From the NCBI GenBank assembly GCA_022791945.1, contig JAAVZY010000113.1:1-38545 (forward strand): a stretch of 38,545 nt of DNA. Reading direction: 5' to 3'. The stretch's first letter is position 1. Every line of letters starts with the position of its first letter. The notes below the pieces were generated by a model. It did not search any database and was not told the origin of the DNA. It worked only from the letters and a program-made list of their open reading frames with translations. Source of the DNA: Oscillospiraceae bacterium (GTDB lineage Bacteria > Bacillota > Clostridia > Oscillospirales > Ruminococcaceae). The position numbers were made by a program, and so were the translations under genes. This document shows, piece by piece, positions 1 to 6,743 of this stretch.

Positions 1-137
1 GAAACCTCCTTAATTGTTGTTACAAAAAATTCCTGTGGCACTCTCATGATTTCAGAAGATACTTCTGTCAACCGTTTTATCAATTCCTCTTTTTGTTCAT
101 CTGACAATGCGCCGCTTTCAACTGTAATATATGGCAT
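1..137 (-). CDS. 4-oxalocrotonate tautomerase family protein (partial)
   Basis: Only the first 45 codons lie in the window; the gene runs off the left edge. The protein starts M-P-Y-I-T-V-E, so after removal of Met it has the N-terminal Pro1 that acts as the catalytic base in this small enzyme superfamily. The following stretch (LSDEQKEELIKRLTEVSSEI) is the usual first amphipathic helix. Family members are about 60-75 residues long and isomerise enol/keto compounds as homohexamers; the substrate cannot be read from the sequence. The start is supported by an AGGAGA ribosome site 5-6 bases upstream of the ATG and by the family N-terminus. The gene is AT-richer than most of the window. The family call is firm, the physiological role unknown. 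Confidence 0.85.
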   Translation of the reverse strand, partial: MPYITVESGALSDEQKEELIKRLTEVSSEIMRVPQEFFVTTIKEV

Positions 138-183
138 TTTTATCTCCTTTCAAATAAGCAATTTTCGATATGTTGTTGCGTTC

Positions 184-212
184 AGTTTAGCACATTTATA
201 GAACATTTACAA
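184..212 (-). promoter_or_regulatory. Predicted sigma-A promoter of the tautomerase gene
   Basis: On the minus strand TTGTAA (207-212) and TAAACT (184-189) are separated by exactly 17 bases, about 45 bases upstream of the tautomerase ATG. Both hexamers match the housekeeping consensus only moderately. Confidence 0.5.
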
Positions 213-268
213 GATTCCATCTATGAAAAAGCAAAAGGAATGACTTCTTCACTTGACAATGTGGCAAA

Positions 269-513
269 GAGCTTTTTTCTTTACGAAAAAAGCGTACCGT
301 GTGAATCAGACTCCCTGCGTGGCAGGAGCAAGGAAGTCTGTACAGACTTAACCCACTGCTTTTCCGCCCTTAAAAAAGATGGGAATCCAAGGGGCATCCC
401 TCCCCGATGCGCCGCTGGCGGCGCATCTCAGAATTCGGCGAAGCCGAATTCCTAGGCGCGTCGTTTCACGACGCACCGCAGAGCCGCGAGACAGAGTCTT
501 GCGGCCTTGCCCT
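269..513. repeat. Mosaic stem-loop element, copy 1 (single arm)
   Basis: This is one arm of the repeat family described in the findings. In order it holds a CTTTTTTC/GAAAAAAG hairpin (271-292), the perfect palindrome AAGTCTGTACAGACTT (334-349), a CCAAGGGG start, a GATGCGCCG/CGGCGCATC hairpin, a GAATTCGGC/GCCGAATTC hairpin, a GCGTCGT/ACGACGC hairpin and a terminal hairpin ending in GCGGCCTTGCCCTT. It lies between the promoter of the tautomerase gene and the terminator of mazF, and the other arm is missing. Reading frames crossing it are low-complexity products of the repeat. Confidence 0.85.
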
Positions 514-561
514 TCCCGGCCACGCAGAGATTCCAAACAGGGTTTGAAACTCTGCATTGAA

Positions 562-607
562 AAACAGAGCTGCTGGCGGTATAATAACATCGTCAGCAGC
601 TCTGTTT
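562..607 (-). terminator. Rho-independent terminator of the mazF-like gene
   Basis: A 14 bp perfect inverted repeat (562-575 with 594-607, arm AAACAGAGCTGCTG) is followed on the minus strand by a short T-run. It lies 27 bases past the stop codon of the MazF-like gene. Confidence 0.75.
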
Positions 608-634
608 CTGTTTGGATATGGAACGTCCTGCCTG

Positions 635-1042
635 TTACCCGATCGCCTGTGCGGATGGCGGAACGGGGTGGCTCTCTCTCCTGCGAAGCTGGGGACGCAG
701 GCCGAAGCTCACCGACAGCGCATTGTCAATCCGATTCATGGCCCCGTCGTCCAGCATTCCCATTTTCTCCTTCAGACGTTTTTTGTCAATGGTGCGGATC
801 TGCTCTAGCAGTACAATGGAATTCTTTTGCAGGCCGCAGTTTTCCGCAGTCAGCTCAATGTGGGTGGGGAGCTTGGTCTTTTCCTGCTGGCTGGTGATTG
901 CCGCGGCAATCACAGTGGGGCTGTATTTGTTCCCTATATCGTTCTGCACAATCAGAACGGGGCGGATTCCTCCCTGCTCGCTTCCTACAACAGGGCTCAG
1001 ATCCGCGTAATAGATTTCTCCCCTACGAATTCGAACAGACAC
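635..1042 (-). CDS. MazF/PemK-family endoribonuclease toxin (NdoA-like)
   Basis: 135 residues. The N-terminus reads [20 protein letters not shown], then RPVLIVQND, then [10 protein letters not shown]; this is the beta-barrel signature of the Gram-positive MazF/EndoA group, which cleaves single-stranded mRNA at short sequences. The catalytic Arg (GGIRPVLI) and Thr (VIAAAITS) are present. Firmicute homologues are about 116-120 residues, so the last 15-20 residues ([16 protein letters not shown]) are an extra tail. The GTG start is forced by an in-frame stop three codons upstream, and AGGAG lies 10 bases before it. No recognisable antitoxin gene precedes it. The gene diverges from the acetyltransferase at 1282. 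In Firmicutes this toxin is often under a cognate CopG-like antitoxin, which must then be elsewhere or unrecognised. Confidence 0.9.
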   Translation of the reverse strand: MSVRIRRGEIYYADLSPVVGSEQGGIRPVLIVQNDIGNKYSPTVIAAAITSQQEKTKLPTHIELTAENCGLQKNSIVLLEQIRTIDKKRLKEKMGMLDDGAMNRIDNALSVSFGLRPQLRRRESHPVPPSAQAIG

Positions 1043-1281
1043 CTTTCTTCACACTCCTATGTTTTAGAAACTACGGGTCAGCCGCATCGGCTCTCACCTA
1101 TAGTTTGGTACTGTTCCGCCCAGTTTATACAGGCGCAGGCGGCGCTCTCAGAATACTTGCCTGCCGGAACCGCCGCCGGGGCCGTCAAACCGCTTCCCTG
1201 CCCCATATCATTTTATTGCGCCCGGGTGCCGGATGACAGCTCCCGAACCGCGCCCCCAGATACGGAAGGAGTAAAAGCCAT

Positions 1282-1710
1282 ATGGAATTCACCTGGACCA
1301 AAGGAAAAACCGGCATCGACGGATGCCGGCTGGTGCGAAAAAAAGTTTTCGTGGAGGAGCAGGGCTTCTCTGAGGAAAACGAGTTTGATGAAACAGACAG
1401 TCTGGCTCTGCACCTGCTTATGAGTGATGGAGGTAAGCCCGTAGGCGCGGCCCGGATCTTCCCTGGAGCAGATCGCTGCTGGCATATTGGGAGGCTCTGC
1501 GTCCTGGCGGAGTATCGGGGCCGGCGGCTGGGAAAGCTGCTCCTGGAGGAGGCAGAGGCAGAAGCCCGCCGCCAGGGTGCGCTCCGAGTAGAGCTGGGCG
1601 CCCAGAAGCGGGCTTCCGGCTTCTATCAGGGCTGCGGCTACACTCCCTGCGGTGCGGAATATATGGACGAATTCTGCCCCCATCTCCCCATGGGGAAGGA
1701 TCTGTCCTGA
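1282..1710 (+). CDS. GNAT family N-acetyltransferase (ElaA/YjcF type)
   Basis: 142 residues. The N-terminal pattern LVRKKVFVEEQGFSEENEFD with the following histidine (LALHLL) is typical of the ElaA/YjcF subgroup of GNAT enzymes. The acetyl-CoA pyrophosphate loop is visible as EYRGRRLGKLLL (about residues 76-87), followed by the C-terminal FYQGCGY that closes the fold (about 114-120). These enzymes move an acetyl group from acetyl-CoA to an amine; the acceptor cannot be deduced here. Start: ATG with GGAGT about 10 bases upstream. The gene is transcribed away from the MazF-like gene, and its 3' side runs straight into a mosaic repeat element. Confidence 0.88.
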   Translation: MEFTWTKGKTGIDGCRLVRKKVFVEEQGFSEENEFDETDSLALHLLMSDGGKPVGAARIFPGADRCWHIGRLCVLAEYRGRRLGKLLLEEAEAEARRQGALRVELGAQKRASGFYQGCGYTPCGAEYMDEFCPHLPMGKDLS

Positions 1711-1726
1711 GCTCTTCTGTGCAGAG

Positions 1727-2476
1727 GCAAGGCCGCGAGAGCTCTGCTCTCGCGCTCTCGCCAAGGGGAGCTGGCTCCCCTTGGATTCCCGCCTTTTTTG
1801 GGGGGCTTTTGAAGGGGGCGGAAAAAGGGGCGGGGTTAAGTTTGTACAGACTTCCGGCTTTCTGCCACGCAGGCAGTCTGATTCCCGCAGGACGCTTTTT
1901 TCGTAAAGAAAAAAGCTCTCTCCTGCGTGCAAGGTACTTCCTGCGCCGCACAGAGTTCCCATGCAGATTGGGATCGATCTTCCGATCGGTTTGTGCAGGT
2001 AGGGACTCTGTGCCCATGAGGGAATCCTTCCACCACCGTCATCCCTCTGGTCCGACGGCGGACCCCTCTCCTATACGTTCCTTTGGAACGTCCGGGGCAT
2101 GGCAGGGATGCCGCCGACAGGCGGTAGCCCTGACTGAGGGATTCCGAACATAGCACCAAGCCCCTCCTTGCAGAAAGTCCAGAGCGTAACAGAACACGCT
2201 CGGGACTTTCTGCGTCGTACTTTCTACCCCGCCCGTAGGGATGAATTTTTTCTTTACGCAAAAATGGGCAGGCGGGGGCGATCGTCTCTGCGGAGAGTAC
2301 CAGCGAGGCAGGAACCAAAATCCCGCCCCCATAACCCCAAAAAAGACGGGAATCCAAGGGGACGCATCCCCGATGCGCCACAAGCGGAGCATCTCAGAAT
2401 TCGGCTCCGCCGAATTCCTAGGTGCGTCGTGAAACGACGCACCGCAGAGCGTGAGACGGCGTCTCGCGGCCTTCCT
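1727..2476. repeat. Mosaic stem-loop element, copy 2 (full, two arms)
   Basis: A full-length copy. It opens with a GCGAGAGC/GCTCTCGC hairpin and a CCAAGGGGAGC/GCTCCCCTTGG hairpin, then a palindrome copy with one mismatch (1838-1853) and a TTTTTTCGTAAAGAAAAAA hairpin (near 1894). A central unique part carries CCGTC..GACGG, CGTTCC..GGAACG and GAGCGT..ACGCTC hairpins. The second arm has a degenerate T/A hairpin (near 2249), CCCGCC..., GATGCGCC..., GAATTCGGC/GCCGAATTC and GTGCGTCGT/ACGACGCAC hairpins, and a closing GAGACG/CGTCTC hairpin. It lies between the acetyltransferase gene and a terminator at 2517. No transposase or other plausible gene is inside. Confidence 0.85.
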
Positions 2477-2516
2477 TCCAAGCAGCCCAGAGAGCCAAAC
2501 AGGCAGGCATAACAAA

Positions 2517-2540
2517 GGGGCTGAGCGACCGCTCAGCCCC
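2517..2540 (-). terminator. Strong hairpin, probable terminator of minus-strand transcription
   Basis: A 10 bp perfect stem, GGGGCTGAGC/GCTCAGCCCC, with a 4-base loop. On the minus strand it is followed by the weak T-run CCCTTTGTT. It is the last such structure downstream of the minus-strand RNA promoter at 3322-3350, so it may be the distal end of that transcript. Confidence 0.55.
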
Positions 2541-2902
2541 CTGGTTTATTCAGTTTTAGTTTCACTTTCATCACATCCATGATTGTTGACGTTCAGCGCG
2601 TCTTCAGCGTTTCTCACGCTGAAGGGAACAAGTCAGGCGGTTTCATCCCCATCACCCTATTCTTTTCTCGCATACCTGAAGGCAATCATAGAACCTACTT
2701 CCTTTTCCAAAGCTCTCAGACATTGTCTGCATTGGCTTTGCCTAATACATTGGAACCACCTTTTACATACTCAAGAAGGTGCAGAAGCCTGTGACTATTG
2801 CTATTTCATTGGACTCACACTTTCCATAGATTCGAAACTGGGAAGCGCGATAATCAGTACATTGGGTTCACCCTGTTTTCAATTAAATTGATTGCCAAAG
2901 TT
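2541..2902. other. AT-richer stretch without a recognisable gene
   Basis: About 360 bases lower in GC than the flanks. The plus strand has an open frame of about 100 codons, but it has no ribosome site and looks like no known family. The minus strand is broken by stops in all frames, although short pieces read like decayed protein. It lies between the proximal terminator-like hairpin (2906-2923) and the distal hairpin (2517-2540) of the minus-strand RNA. It could be an extension of that RNA, a decayed gene, or both. No function is proposed. Confidence 0.4.
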
Positions 2903-3315
2903 TTCAAAAAGCCGTGGGCTTTTCTAGGAAACCATGGGAGTGTCCCTTTCCGGGTCAGCCGCTTTTAAGGCCGCCCTTATATATTAACCTCACGGGATAG
3001 GAGCTGTATGAAGTGAGCCACTTTCAGATTTCCTGCTCCTATAGGTGGACAGCTTTCCAGGACCGTCCGCACCAGATAGATAAACCGGAAGCAGAAAACC
3101 TTCCTGAGTGCAGCCTAATAAACTAATATCGTTTCAGACTATGCCGGCCTGCCCCGGATTCACCGGCTTGGCAGAAATCACTTCCGGCACCCTTTCAGAA
3201 ATTAGGCTGCACTCCCGTATGGCTTCTCCATACCTGACTCGCCTGCTTGGGTTTCGGCTCTGACTTGACGCATACGGGACACCTTCTTTCTTTTTTGTCG
3301 TCTGGTTTATCATCT
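2903..3315 (-). ncRNA. Unidentified, highly structured non-coding RNA (~410 nt)
   Basis: Transcription is predicted from a consensus promoter at 3322-3350. The RNA has a long-range closing stem: GGGACAC on the plus strand at 3276-3282 pairs with GTGTCCC at 2940-2946. Inside are a 14 bp perfect stem (3106-3119 with 3201-3214), an 8 bp stem (2997-3004 with 3035-3042) containing a smaller AGTG/CACT hairpin, and a 6 bp hairpin (3217-3222 with 3228-3233). The last hairpin competes with an 8 bp pairing between 3214-3221 and 3271-3278. It ends in a terminator-like hairpin, AAAAGCC/GGCTTTTT (2906-2923). No open reading frame is convincing. The landmarks of tmRNA, RNase P RNA and SRP RNA that I know are absent. 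The identity is unknown; large Firmicute RNAs such as raiA, ROOL or OLE are possible but untested. Confidence 0.6.
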
Positions 3316-3321
3316 GTCTAT

Positions 3322-3350
3322 ACTATAACACACCCATTCCGGATTGTCAA
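3322..3350 (-). promoter_or_regulatory. Near-consensus promoter of the minus-strand RNA
   Basis: On the minus strand TTGACA (3345-3350) and TATAGT (3322-3327) are separated by 17 bases. It faces away from the DUF1292 promoter, and no protein-coding gene follows it for more than 2 kb. Confidence 0.8.
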
Positions 3351-3418
3351 CTACTTTTTCAGTTTTTTTCAAAAAAGATCCGTGTTTCTATAAAAATTAT
3401 CCAAACCCGCAAAATCCG

Positions 3419-3447
3419 TTGACAAGTGGGGCAAAAGTGAGTACAAT
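3419..3447 (+). promoter_or_regulatory. Near-consensus promoter of the DUF1292 gene
   Basis: TTGACA (3419-3424), a 17-base spacer and TACAAT (3442-3447), about 80 bases before the start codon. Confidence 0.8.
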
Positions 3448-3527
3448 CAATACCAGAGCGTATCGCACGGGTTGGACGCAGGCGTCTGCGCCTTCATCGC
3501 GTTTCATATTGAAAGGATGGTGCCGCA

Positions 3528-3854
3528 ATGGCTGACGTGAACGGACACAAGCACGACGAGCAGGAGTTCAACCCCGATATCTACACTCTGGTGGATGAGG
3601 AGGGCGTTGAACAGACCTTCGAGCTGCTGGATGTGATGGATCTGGAGGATGACCGTTATTTTGCCCTGGTTCCCTACTTTGAGAATCCCGAGGATATGAT
3701 GGAGGATGACGGGGAGCTTATCGTGCTCAAGAGCCAGATGGACGAAAACGGCGAGGAGCTGATGGTCACCATCGACGACGAGGACGAGTATCAGAGAGTC
3801 GGCCATATTTTCCTTGAGAAGCTCTCTTCCATGTTCGAAGAGGACGAGGAATAG
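3528..3854 (+). CDS. DUF1292 (YrzB-like) small acidic protein
   Basis: 108 residues, strongly acidic, ending in FEEDEE. It has the DUF1292 core: NPDIYTLVDEEGVEQTFELL (residues about 15-34), then RYFALVPY (about 44-51), then EELMVTIDDEDEYQRVGHIF (about 77-96). This family is widespread in Firmicutes, often near the mltG/ruvX region, and has no established biochemical role. The start is an ATG preceded by GAAAGGATGG. It has its own near-consensus promoter and is followed directly by the promoter of the probable 6S RNA, so it looks monocistronic. The family assignment is firm; the function is unknown. Confidence 0.9.
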   Translation: MADVNGHKHDEQEFNPDIYTLVDEEGVEQTFELLDVMDLEDDRYFALVPYFENPEDMMEDDGELIVLKSQMDENGEELMVTIDDEDEYQRVGHIFLEKLSSMFEEDEE

Positions 3855-3904
3855 CTTTCCAGGGGTAAGGCCGGGAAAAGGCGTCATTATAATAACTGTC
3901 TGCC

Positions 3905-3933
3905 TTGTTAGTTAGCGCGGGTTTTTATAAAAT
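3905..3933 (+). promoter_or_regulatory. Predicted promoter of the 6S-like RNA
   Basis: TTGTTA (3905-3910), a 17-base spacer and TAAAAT (3928-3933). The overlapping TATAAAAT offers a second -10 choice. Confidence 0.5.
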
Positions 3934-3939
3934 CCACAA

Positions 3940-4135
3940 AGTACGATACTAGGGAGCCGGACTCTTCCGCCGGGTATGCAGACCTCCCGTCCCTTCGGGG
4001 ACGGACGTTGGGAGTTCAAACGCGGAAGGAGGCGCCCACCTGCTGTAAGCGGGTTTTAGTGTTCCGTTGCGACTTCAAGGCGGATCTATTTGAAAGCAGG
4101 CGGATCTCCGGCGATGCCGGAGATCCGCTTCTTTA
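3940..4135 (+). ncRNA. ssrS: Probable 6S RNA
   Basis: About 195 bases between a promoter and a strong terminator, with no open frame. The apical part is a long hairpin containing CCGTCCC/GGGACGG closed by TTCG (about 3988-4005). It is flanked by interrupted stems (CCGCCGGGTAT...; AGTTCAAACGCGG) that would leave an open central bubble, the shape by which 6S RNA mimics an open promoter and binds the housekeeping RNA polymerase. The 3' half contains GGCGCCCACCTG, which I recognise from 6S RNAs. The call rests on this recollection and on the shape. The alternative is another stable RNA. Confidence 0.65.
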
Positions 4136-4137
4136 TT
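4100..4137 (+). terminator. Rho-independent terminator of the 6S-like RNA
   Basis: A 13 bp perfect stem (4100-4112 with 4116-4128, arm GCGGATCTCCGGC) is followed by TTCTTTATT. Confidence 0.85.
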
Positions 4138-4148
4138 CGCATGGGAAT

Positions 4149-4283
4149 TATAGTCACCGCAGAAGCCGCGGAAGCGGCTTAGCGGGGTCACTTCGTAGAA
4201 AGCGCACCACGCTTTGCGCGGCGGCGGGCAAAGGTCCAACCTTTGGAAATCGGCCTTACCGATTTCCGAACGCGCTGACTATA
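4149..4283. other. Compact cluster of hairpins closed by an outer stem
   Basis: TATAGTCA (4149-4156) pairs with TGACTATA (4276-4283) and encloses four hairpins in a row: 4163-4180 (AAGCCGC/GCGGCTT), 4199-4215 (AAAGCG/CGCTTT), 4229-4245 (CAAAGGT/ACCTTTG) and 4246-4266 (GAAATCGG/CCGATTTC). It lies between the 6S-like RNA terminator and the tRNA promoter. The modules do not match the mosaic elements elsewhere. The shape is that of a multi-branched RNA, but no promoter or terminator of its own is obvious. Strand and function are unknown. Confidence 0.45.
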
Positions 4284-4367
4284 TCGGATAAAAACCGTCC
4301 GGAATGGAGGAATATTCTGGATGAGATGAGAAAAATCAGAAGAAATTAAAAAAAGCGCGAAAAAGGG

Positions 4368-4396
4368 TTGACTTTCTTTTCATTTTCGGGTAAAAT
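4368..4396 (+). promoter_or_regulatory. Promoter of the tRNA operon
   Basis: TTGACT (4368-4373), a 17-base spacer and TAAAAT (4391-4396), about 30 bases before the first tRNA. Confidence 0.8.
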
Positions 4397-4427
4397 AAAT
4401 TTTGTCGCTGAGAACGGCGGCACCCTT

Positions 4428-4503
4428 GGGAGCATAGCTCAGCTGGGAGAGCATCTGCCTTACAAGCAGAGGGTCACAGGTTCGAGCCCTGTTGTTCCCA
4501 CCA
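4428..4503 (+). tRNA. tRNA-Val (anticodon TAC)
   Basis: The full cloverleaf is readable. The acceptor GGGAGCA pairs with TGTTCCC (one G-T pair), the anticodon stem-loop is CTGCC-TTACAAG-CAGAG, and the T-arm contains GGTTCGAGCC. The CCA end is encoded. First of four tRNAs. Confidence 0.97.
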
Positions 4504-4508
4504 TATTT

Positions 4509-4585
4509 GGCCCGCTAGCTCAGTTGGTTAGAGCGCTAGCCTGTCACGCTAGAGGTCGTCGGTTCGAGCCCGATGCGGGTCGCCA
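4509..4585 (+). tRNA. tRNA-Asp (anticodon GTC)
   Basis: Acceptor GGCCCGC/GCGGGTC, anticodon loop CTGTCAC, T-arm loop GGTTCGAGCC and an encoded CCA. It follows tRNA-Val by five bases. Confidence 0.97.
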
Positions 4586-4607
4586 TTGCCGGTCTAACCG
4601 GTGCCTT

Positions 4608-4683
<76 letters not shown>

Positions 4684-4686
4684 ACT

Positions 4687-4762
4687 GCGGATGTAGCTCA
4701 TCTGGTAGAGCGCCACCTTGCCAAGGTGGAGGTAGCGAGTTCGAGCCTCGTCATCCGCTCCA
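4687..4762 (+). tRNA. tRNA-Gly (anticodon GCC)
   Basis: Acceptor GCGGATG/CATCCGC, anticodon stem-loop CACCT-TGCCA-AGGTG with GCC, discriminator T, CCA encoded. Last of the tRNA operon. Confidence 0.97.
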
Positions 4763-4773
4763 GCAGGTTCGTT

Positions 4774-4803
4774 GCGCACTCACTTTGTGGGTGCGCTTTA
4801 GTT
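4774..4803 (+). terminator. Terminator of the tRNA operon
   Basis: A 10 bp stem, GCGCACTCAC/GTGGGTGCGC (one G-T pair), with a 3-base loop, followed by TTTAGTTTATT. Confidence 0.75.
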
Positions 4804-4853
4804 TATTCCCATGTTAAACCTGTGCTCTTTTTCGTCAACGAGTATCGTTGCTG

Positions 4854-4898
4854 AATCCCTGTGAAATCCCGTGAAGCCGGGATTTCACAGGGATTTTT
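4854..4898. terminator. Strong, probably bidirectional terminator
   Basis: A 17 bp perfect stem (4854-4870 with 4879-4895) with an 8-base loop, followed on the plus strand by TTTTT. On the minus strand it contains the last codons of the small membrane protein gene, whose stop is at 4885-4887. It can end both that gene and any read-through from the tRNAs. Confidence 0.8.
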
Positions 4899-5121
4899 GA
4901 TACTTCTCCTGAAAAAGCCAGGCGATAACGGCGCAGAGGATCATTCCGCCTCCATATGGGATGCACAGCAGAAAGGCCACATCCGCCGGAGCGCTGGTTC
5001 CTCCATGCTGCCCGCTCCACTGGAGAATGCCGTAATTATACGCAACCGCAGCGCACATTACATTGGAAAGCAGAATCGCAAGCACGGCAAACAGACAGGC
5101 CAGCCGCTTATACTTTTTCAT
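4885..5121 (-). CDS. Small two-helix membrane protein of unknown function
   Basis: 78 residues. After a basic start (MKKYKR) a hydrophobic helix runs through about residues 7-28 (LACLFAVLAILLSNVMCAAV). A short loop follows and a second helix lies at about 48-70 (VAFLLCIPYGGGMILCAVIA), with a basic tail. I do not recognise a family. The ATG has GGGAGG seven bases upstream and starts 18 bases after the stop of the HTH-membrane regulator, so the two are very likely co-transcribed. A role in sensing or as partner of that regulator is inference only. The end of the gene lies within the stem of the terminator. Confidence 0.7.
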   Translation of the reverse strand: MKKYKRLACLFAVLAILLSNVMCAAVAYNYGILQWSGQHGGTSAPADVAFLLCIPYGGGMILCAVIAWLFQEKYQKSL

Positions 5122-5139
5122 TACAGATACCTCCCAGGT

Positions 5140-5592
5140 TCATTTCCTTCTGAAAATTAGAATCATTCCCAATAGCATCAGCAGTACAAACAAAGCGGCG
5201 AGGATCCCTGTTCCGTTCAGAGTGATCGTTGACGATTCATTGATCTGTCCAGCCGATGAGGGGTGCAGCACGGTGAACGCTCCGAACAGAATAAGACAAG
5301 CTGCGCCAATCAGGCAAAGGACAAGCCCAATCCTGCTTTCCCCTGCTTTGCGGGGAGGGGAGTCCTTTTCCTGCGTCCTGTCATCAGACCCGCCGACAAT
5401 CTGATTCCCGGCCAGCTCATCGATCGTCACCTGAAAGCATTCGCTCAAAGCCTTGAGCTTCTCCAATTCCGGAGTTGACAGCCCCGTTTCCCATTTGGAG
5501 ATCGCTTGTCTTGAAACACCGATCCTTTCCGCAAGCTGTTCCTGTGAAAGTCCGTTTTTTCGCCTGAGTGCATATATATTTTCAGACAGCAT
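5140..5592 (-). CDS. XRE-family regulator with C-terminal membrane segment
   Basis: 150 residues. An N-terminal helix-turn-helix of the Cro/CI-Xre type occupies about residues 1-60 ([20 protein letters not shown], then KWETG). A charged linker follows ([15 protein letters not shown]), then two hydrophobic helices at about 89-111 and 127-146, ending FRRK. This membrane-anchored layout is common in Clostridia and Bacilli; the DNA target and signal are unknown. I chose the ATG at 5592, not an upstream in-frame start, because GGGAGG lies eight bases before it and the HTH normally begins right at the N-terminus. It heads a two-gene unit with the small membrane protein. Confidence 0.85.
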   Translation of the reverse strand: MLSENIYALRRKNGLSQEQLAERIGVSRQAISKWETGLSTPELEKLKALSECFQVTIDELAGNQIVGGSDDRTQEKDSPPRKAGESRIGLVLCLIGAACLILFGAFTVLHPSSAGQINESSTITLNGTGILAALFVLLMLLGMILIFRRK

Positions 5593-5757
5593 CCGTTTTA
5601 CCTCCCTGTCAAAATAGTACCGCAATTCCCTGTGGCACACCAGCGACAACCCCTGGAACTTCCGCAACCAGCGGTTGCATGTTCTATATCATGCGCTTCT
5701 CCCGCGCTTATTACAAGTGCCGCCCTACAGGCTTCGTCAAGCGGAATCATGAACGCA

Positions 5758-5799
5758 GCCCAGCCGAAAAACACATGCTTTTCGGCTGGGCCCGCTTTT
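5758..5799. terminator. Hairpin downstream of sdaAA
   Basis: A 13 bp perfect stem (5758-5770 with 5779-5791, arm GCCCAGCCGAAAA). The T-run (5795-5799) lies on the plus-strand side, whereas the gene that could use it, sdaAA, is on the minus strand. It is therefore either a processing or stability hairpin for sdaAA, or a guard against antisense transcription. Confidence 0.5.
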
Positions 5800-5823
5800 T
5801 GACAAAACACATCGCTGAACCGT

Positions 5824-6708
5824 CTATTTCTCCTGAGACAGGGCGGCCAGCCGATCTTTGATTTCCAGGCCGGTTTTGGTAGCGGCGAGCCCGGCCAGTG
5901 CGGTTTCCTTCAGGGACATGTGCATCAGATCGCCCACGTTCTTCATAGCATCGATCACCTCGTCCACCGGGATAGCGCTTTCGATACCGGCAAGCGCCAG
6001 CTCTGCGGCGGTCAAAGCGCTCACCGCGCCGGAAGCGTTCCGCTTTACGCAGGGAACCTCCACCAGTCCCGCGACCGGATCGCAGGTCAGGCCCATGCTG
6101 AATTTCAGCGCCAGAGCGCAGGCGTGTCCGCACATAGCGGGCGTACCTCCCAGAAGCTCCACCGCAGCGGAGGCTGCAATACCGGAGGCGCTGCCGCATT
6201 CCGCCTGACATCCTCCCTGCGCGCCGGAGACGCTGGCCCTGTGGGCAATCACCATGCCCATCCCAGAGCTGTTGAACAGAGCGTGAACCAGCTCTTCGTC
6301 CGTGCATTGAAAATGCTTCTCACATGCCAGGAGCACGCCGGGCAGGATCCCGCAGGAGCCTGCTGTAGGAGCGGCAACCACCCGTCCCATACAGGCGTTA
6401 TGCTCGGAGACAGCCAGTGCAATGGCAATGGCATCCCGGGCCGGGCCGGAAACCAGACGCCCGGCGGAGCCGCTGGCGTCATAGCGCCTGGCCATGCCGC
6501 CGGAAAGCCCGCTGACAGAGGTTTCATCCCCCATGCCGTCCTGAGCGGCCTGCCGCATAACGTTCAGGGTGTCCCGCATCTTGGCCAGAATCAGGCGGGG
6601 CGTCAGCCCCAGCTGCCGGGCCTGCCAGTCAATGATCACATCACTGATGGAGACGCCGTCCTGTTCCGCTTGGGAAATCAAATCCTGTACCGCAGTCCAT
6701 TCCTCCAT
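5824..6708 (-). CDS. sdaAA: L-serine dehydratase, iron-sulfur-dependent, alpha subunit
   Basis: 294 residues, the usual length for the separate alpha subunit. It deaminates L-serine to pyruvate and ammonia in the cytosol using an oxygen-sensitive [4Fe-4S] cluster. Family landmarks are visible: SGLSGGMARRYDA (about residues 65-78), AAPTAGSCGILPG (about 112-124), SVSGAQGGCQAECGSASG (about 158-175) and the Cys-containing LTCDPVAGLVEVPCVKRN (about 205-222). These Cys residues are the cluster ligands known from the family. I chose the ATG at 6708, with AAGGAAGG six bases upstream, rather than the TTG two codons earlier. The partner subunit lies upstream on the same strand but is separated by an 850-base mosaic element. 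Confidence 0.95.
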   Translation of the reverse strand: MEEWTAVQDLISQAEQDGVSISDVIIDWQARQLGLTPRLILAKMRDTLNVMRQAAQDGMGDETSVSGLSGGMARRYDASGSAGRLVSGPARDAIAIALAVSEHNACMGRVVAAPTAGSCGILPGVLLACEKHFQCTDEELVHALFNSSGMGMVIAHRASVSGAQGGCQAECGSASGIAASAAVELLGGTPAMCGHACALALKFSMGLTCDPVAGLVEVPCVKRNASGAVSALTAAELALAGIESAIPVDEVIDAMKNVGDLMHMSLKETALAGLAATKTGLEIKDRLAALSQEK

Positions 6709-6743
6709 ATGCAACCTTCCTTTCTGTAAGCCCCCGCCGCAGT

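Noticed and set aside
1727-2476. Insertion sequence
   Set aside because: The inverted arms resemble transposon ends, but no copy contains a transposase or a target-site duplication that I could recognise.
2583-2891. Plus-strand open frame of about 100 codons
   Set aside because: No ribosome site or promoter, unusual composition, and it runs into the 3' end of the predicted minus-strand RNA; probably chance.
3120-3185. Resemblance to a cobalamin riboswitch (GCCGGTGAATCCGG on the minus strand)
   Set aside because: The B12 box and the order of conserved blocks do not fit, and no cobalamin-related gene follows.
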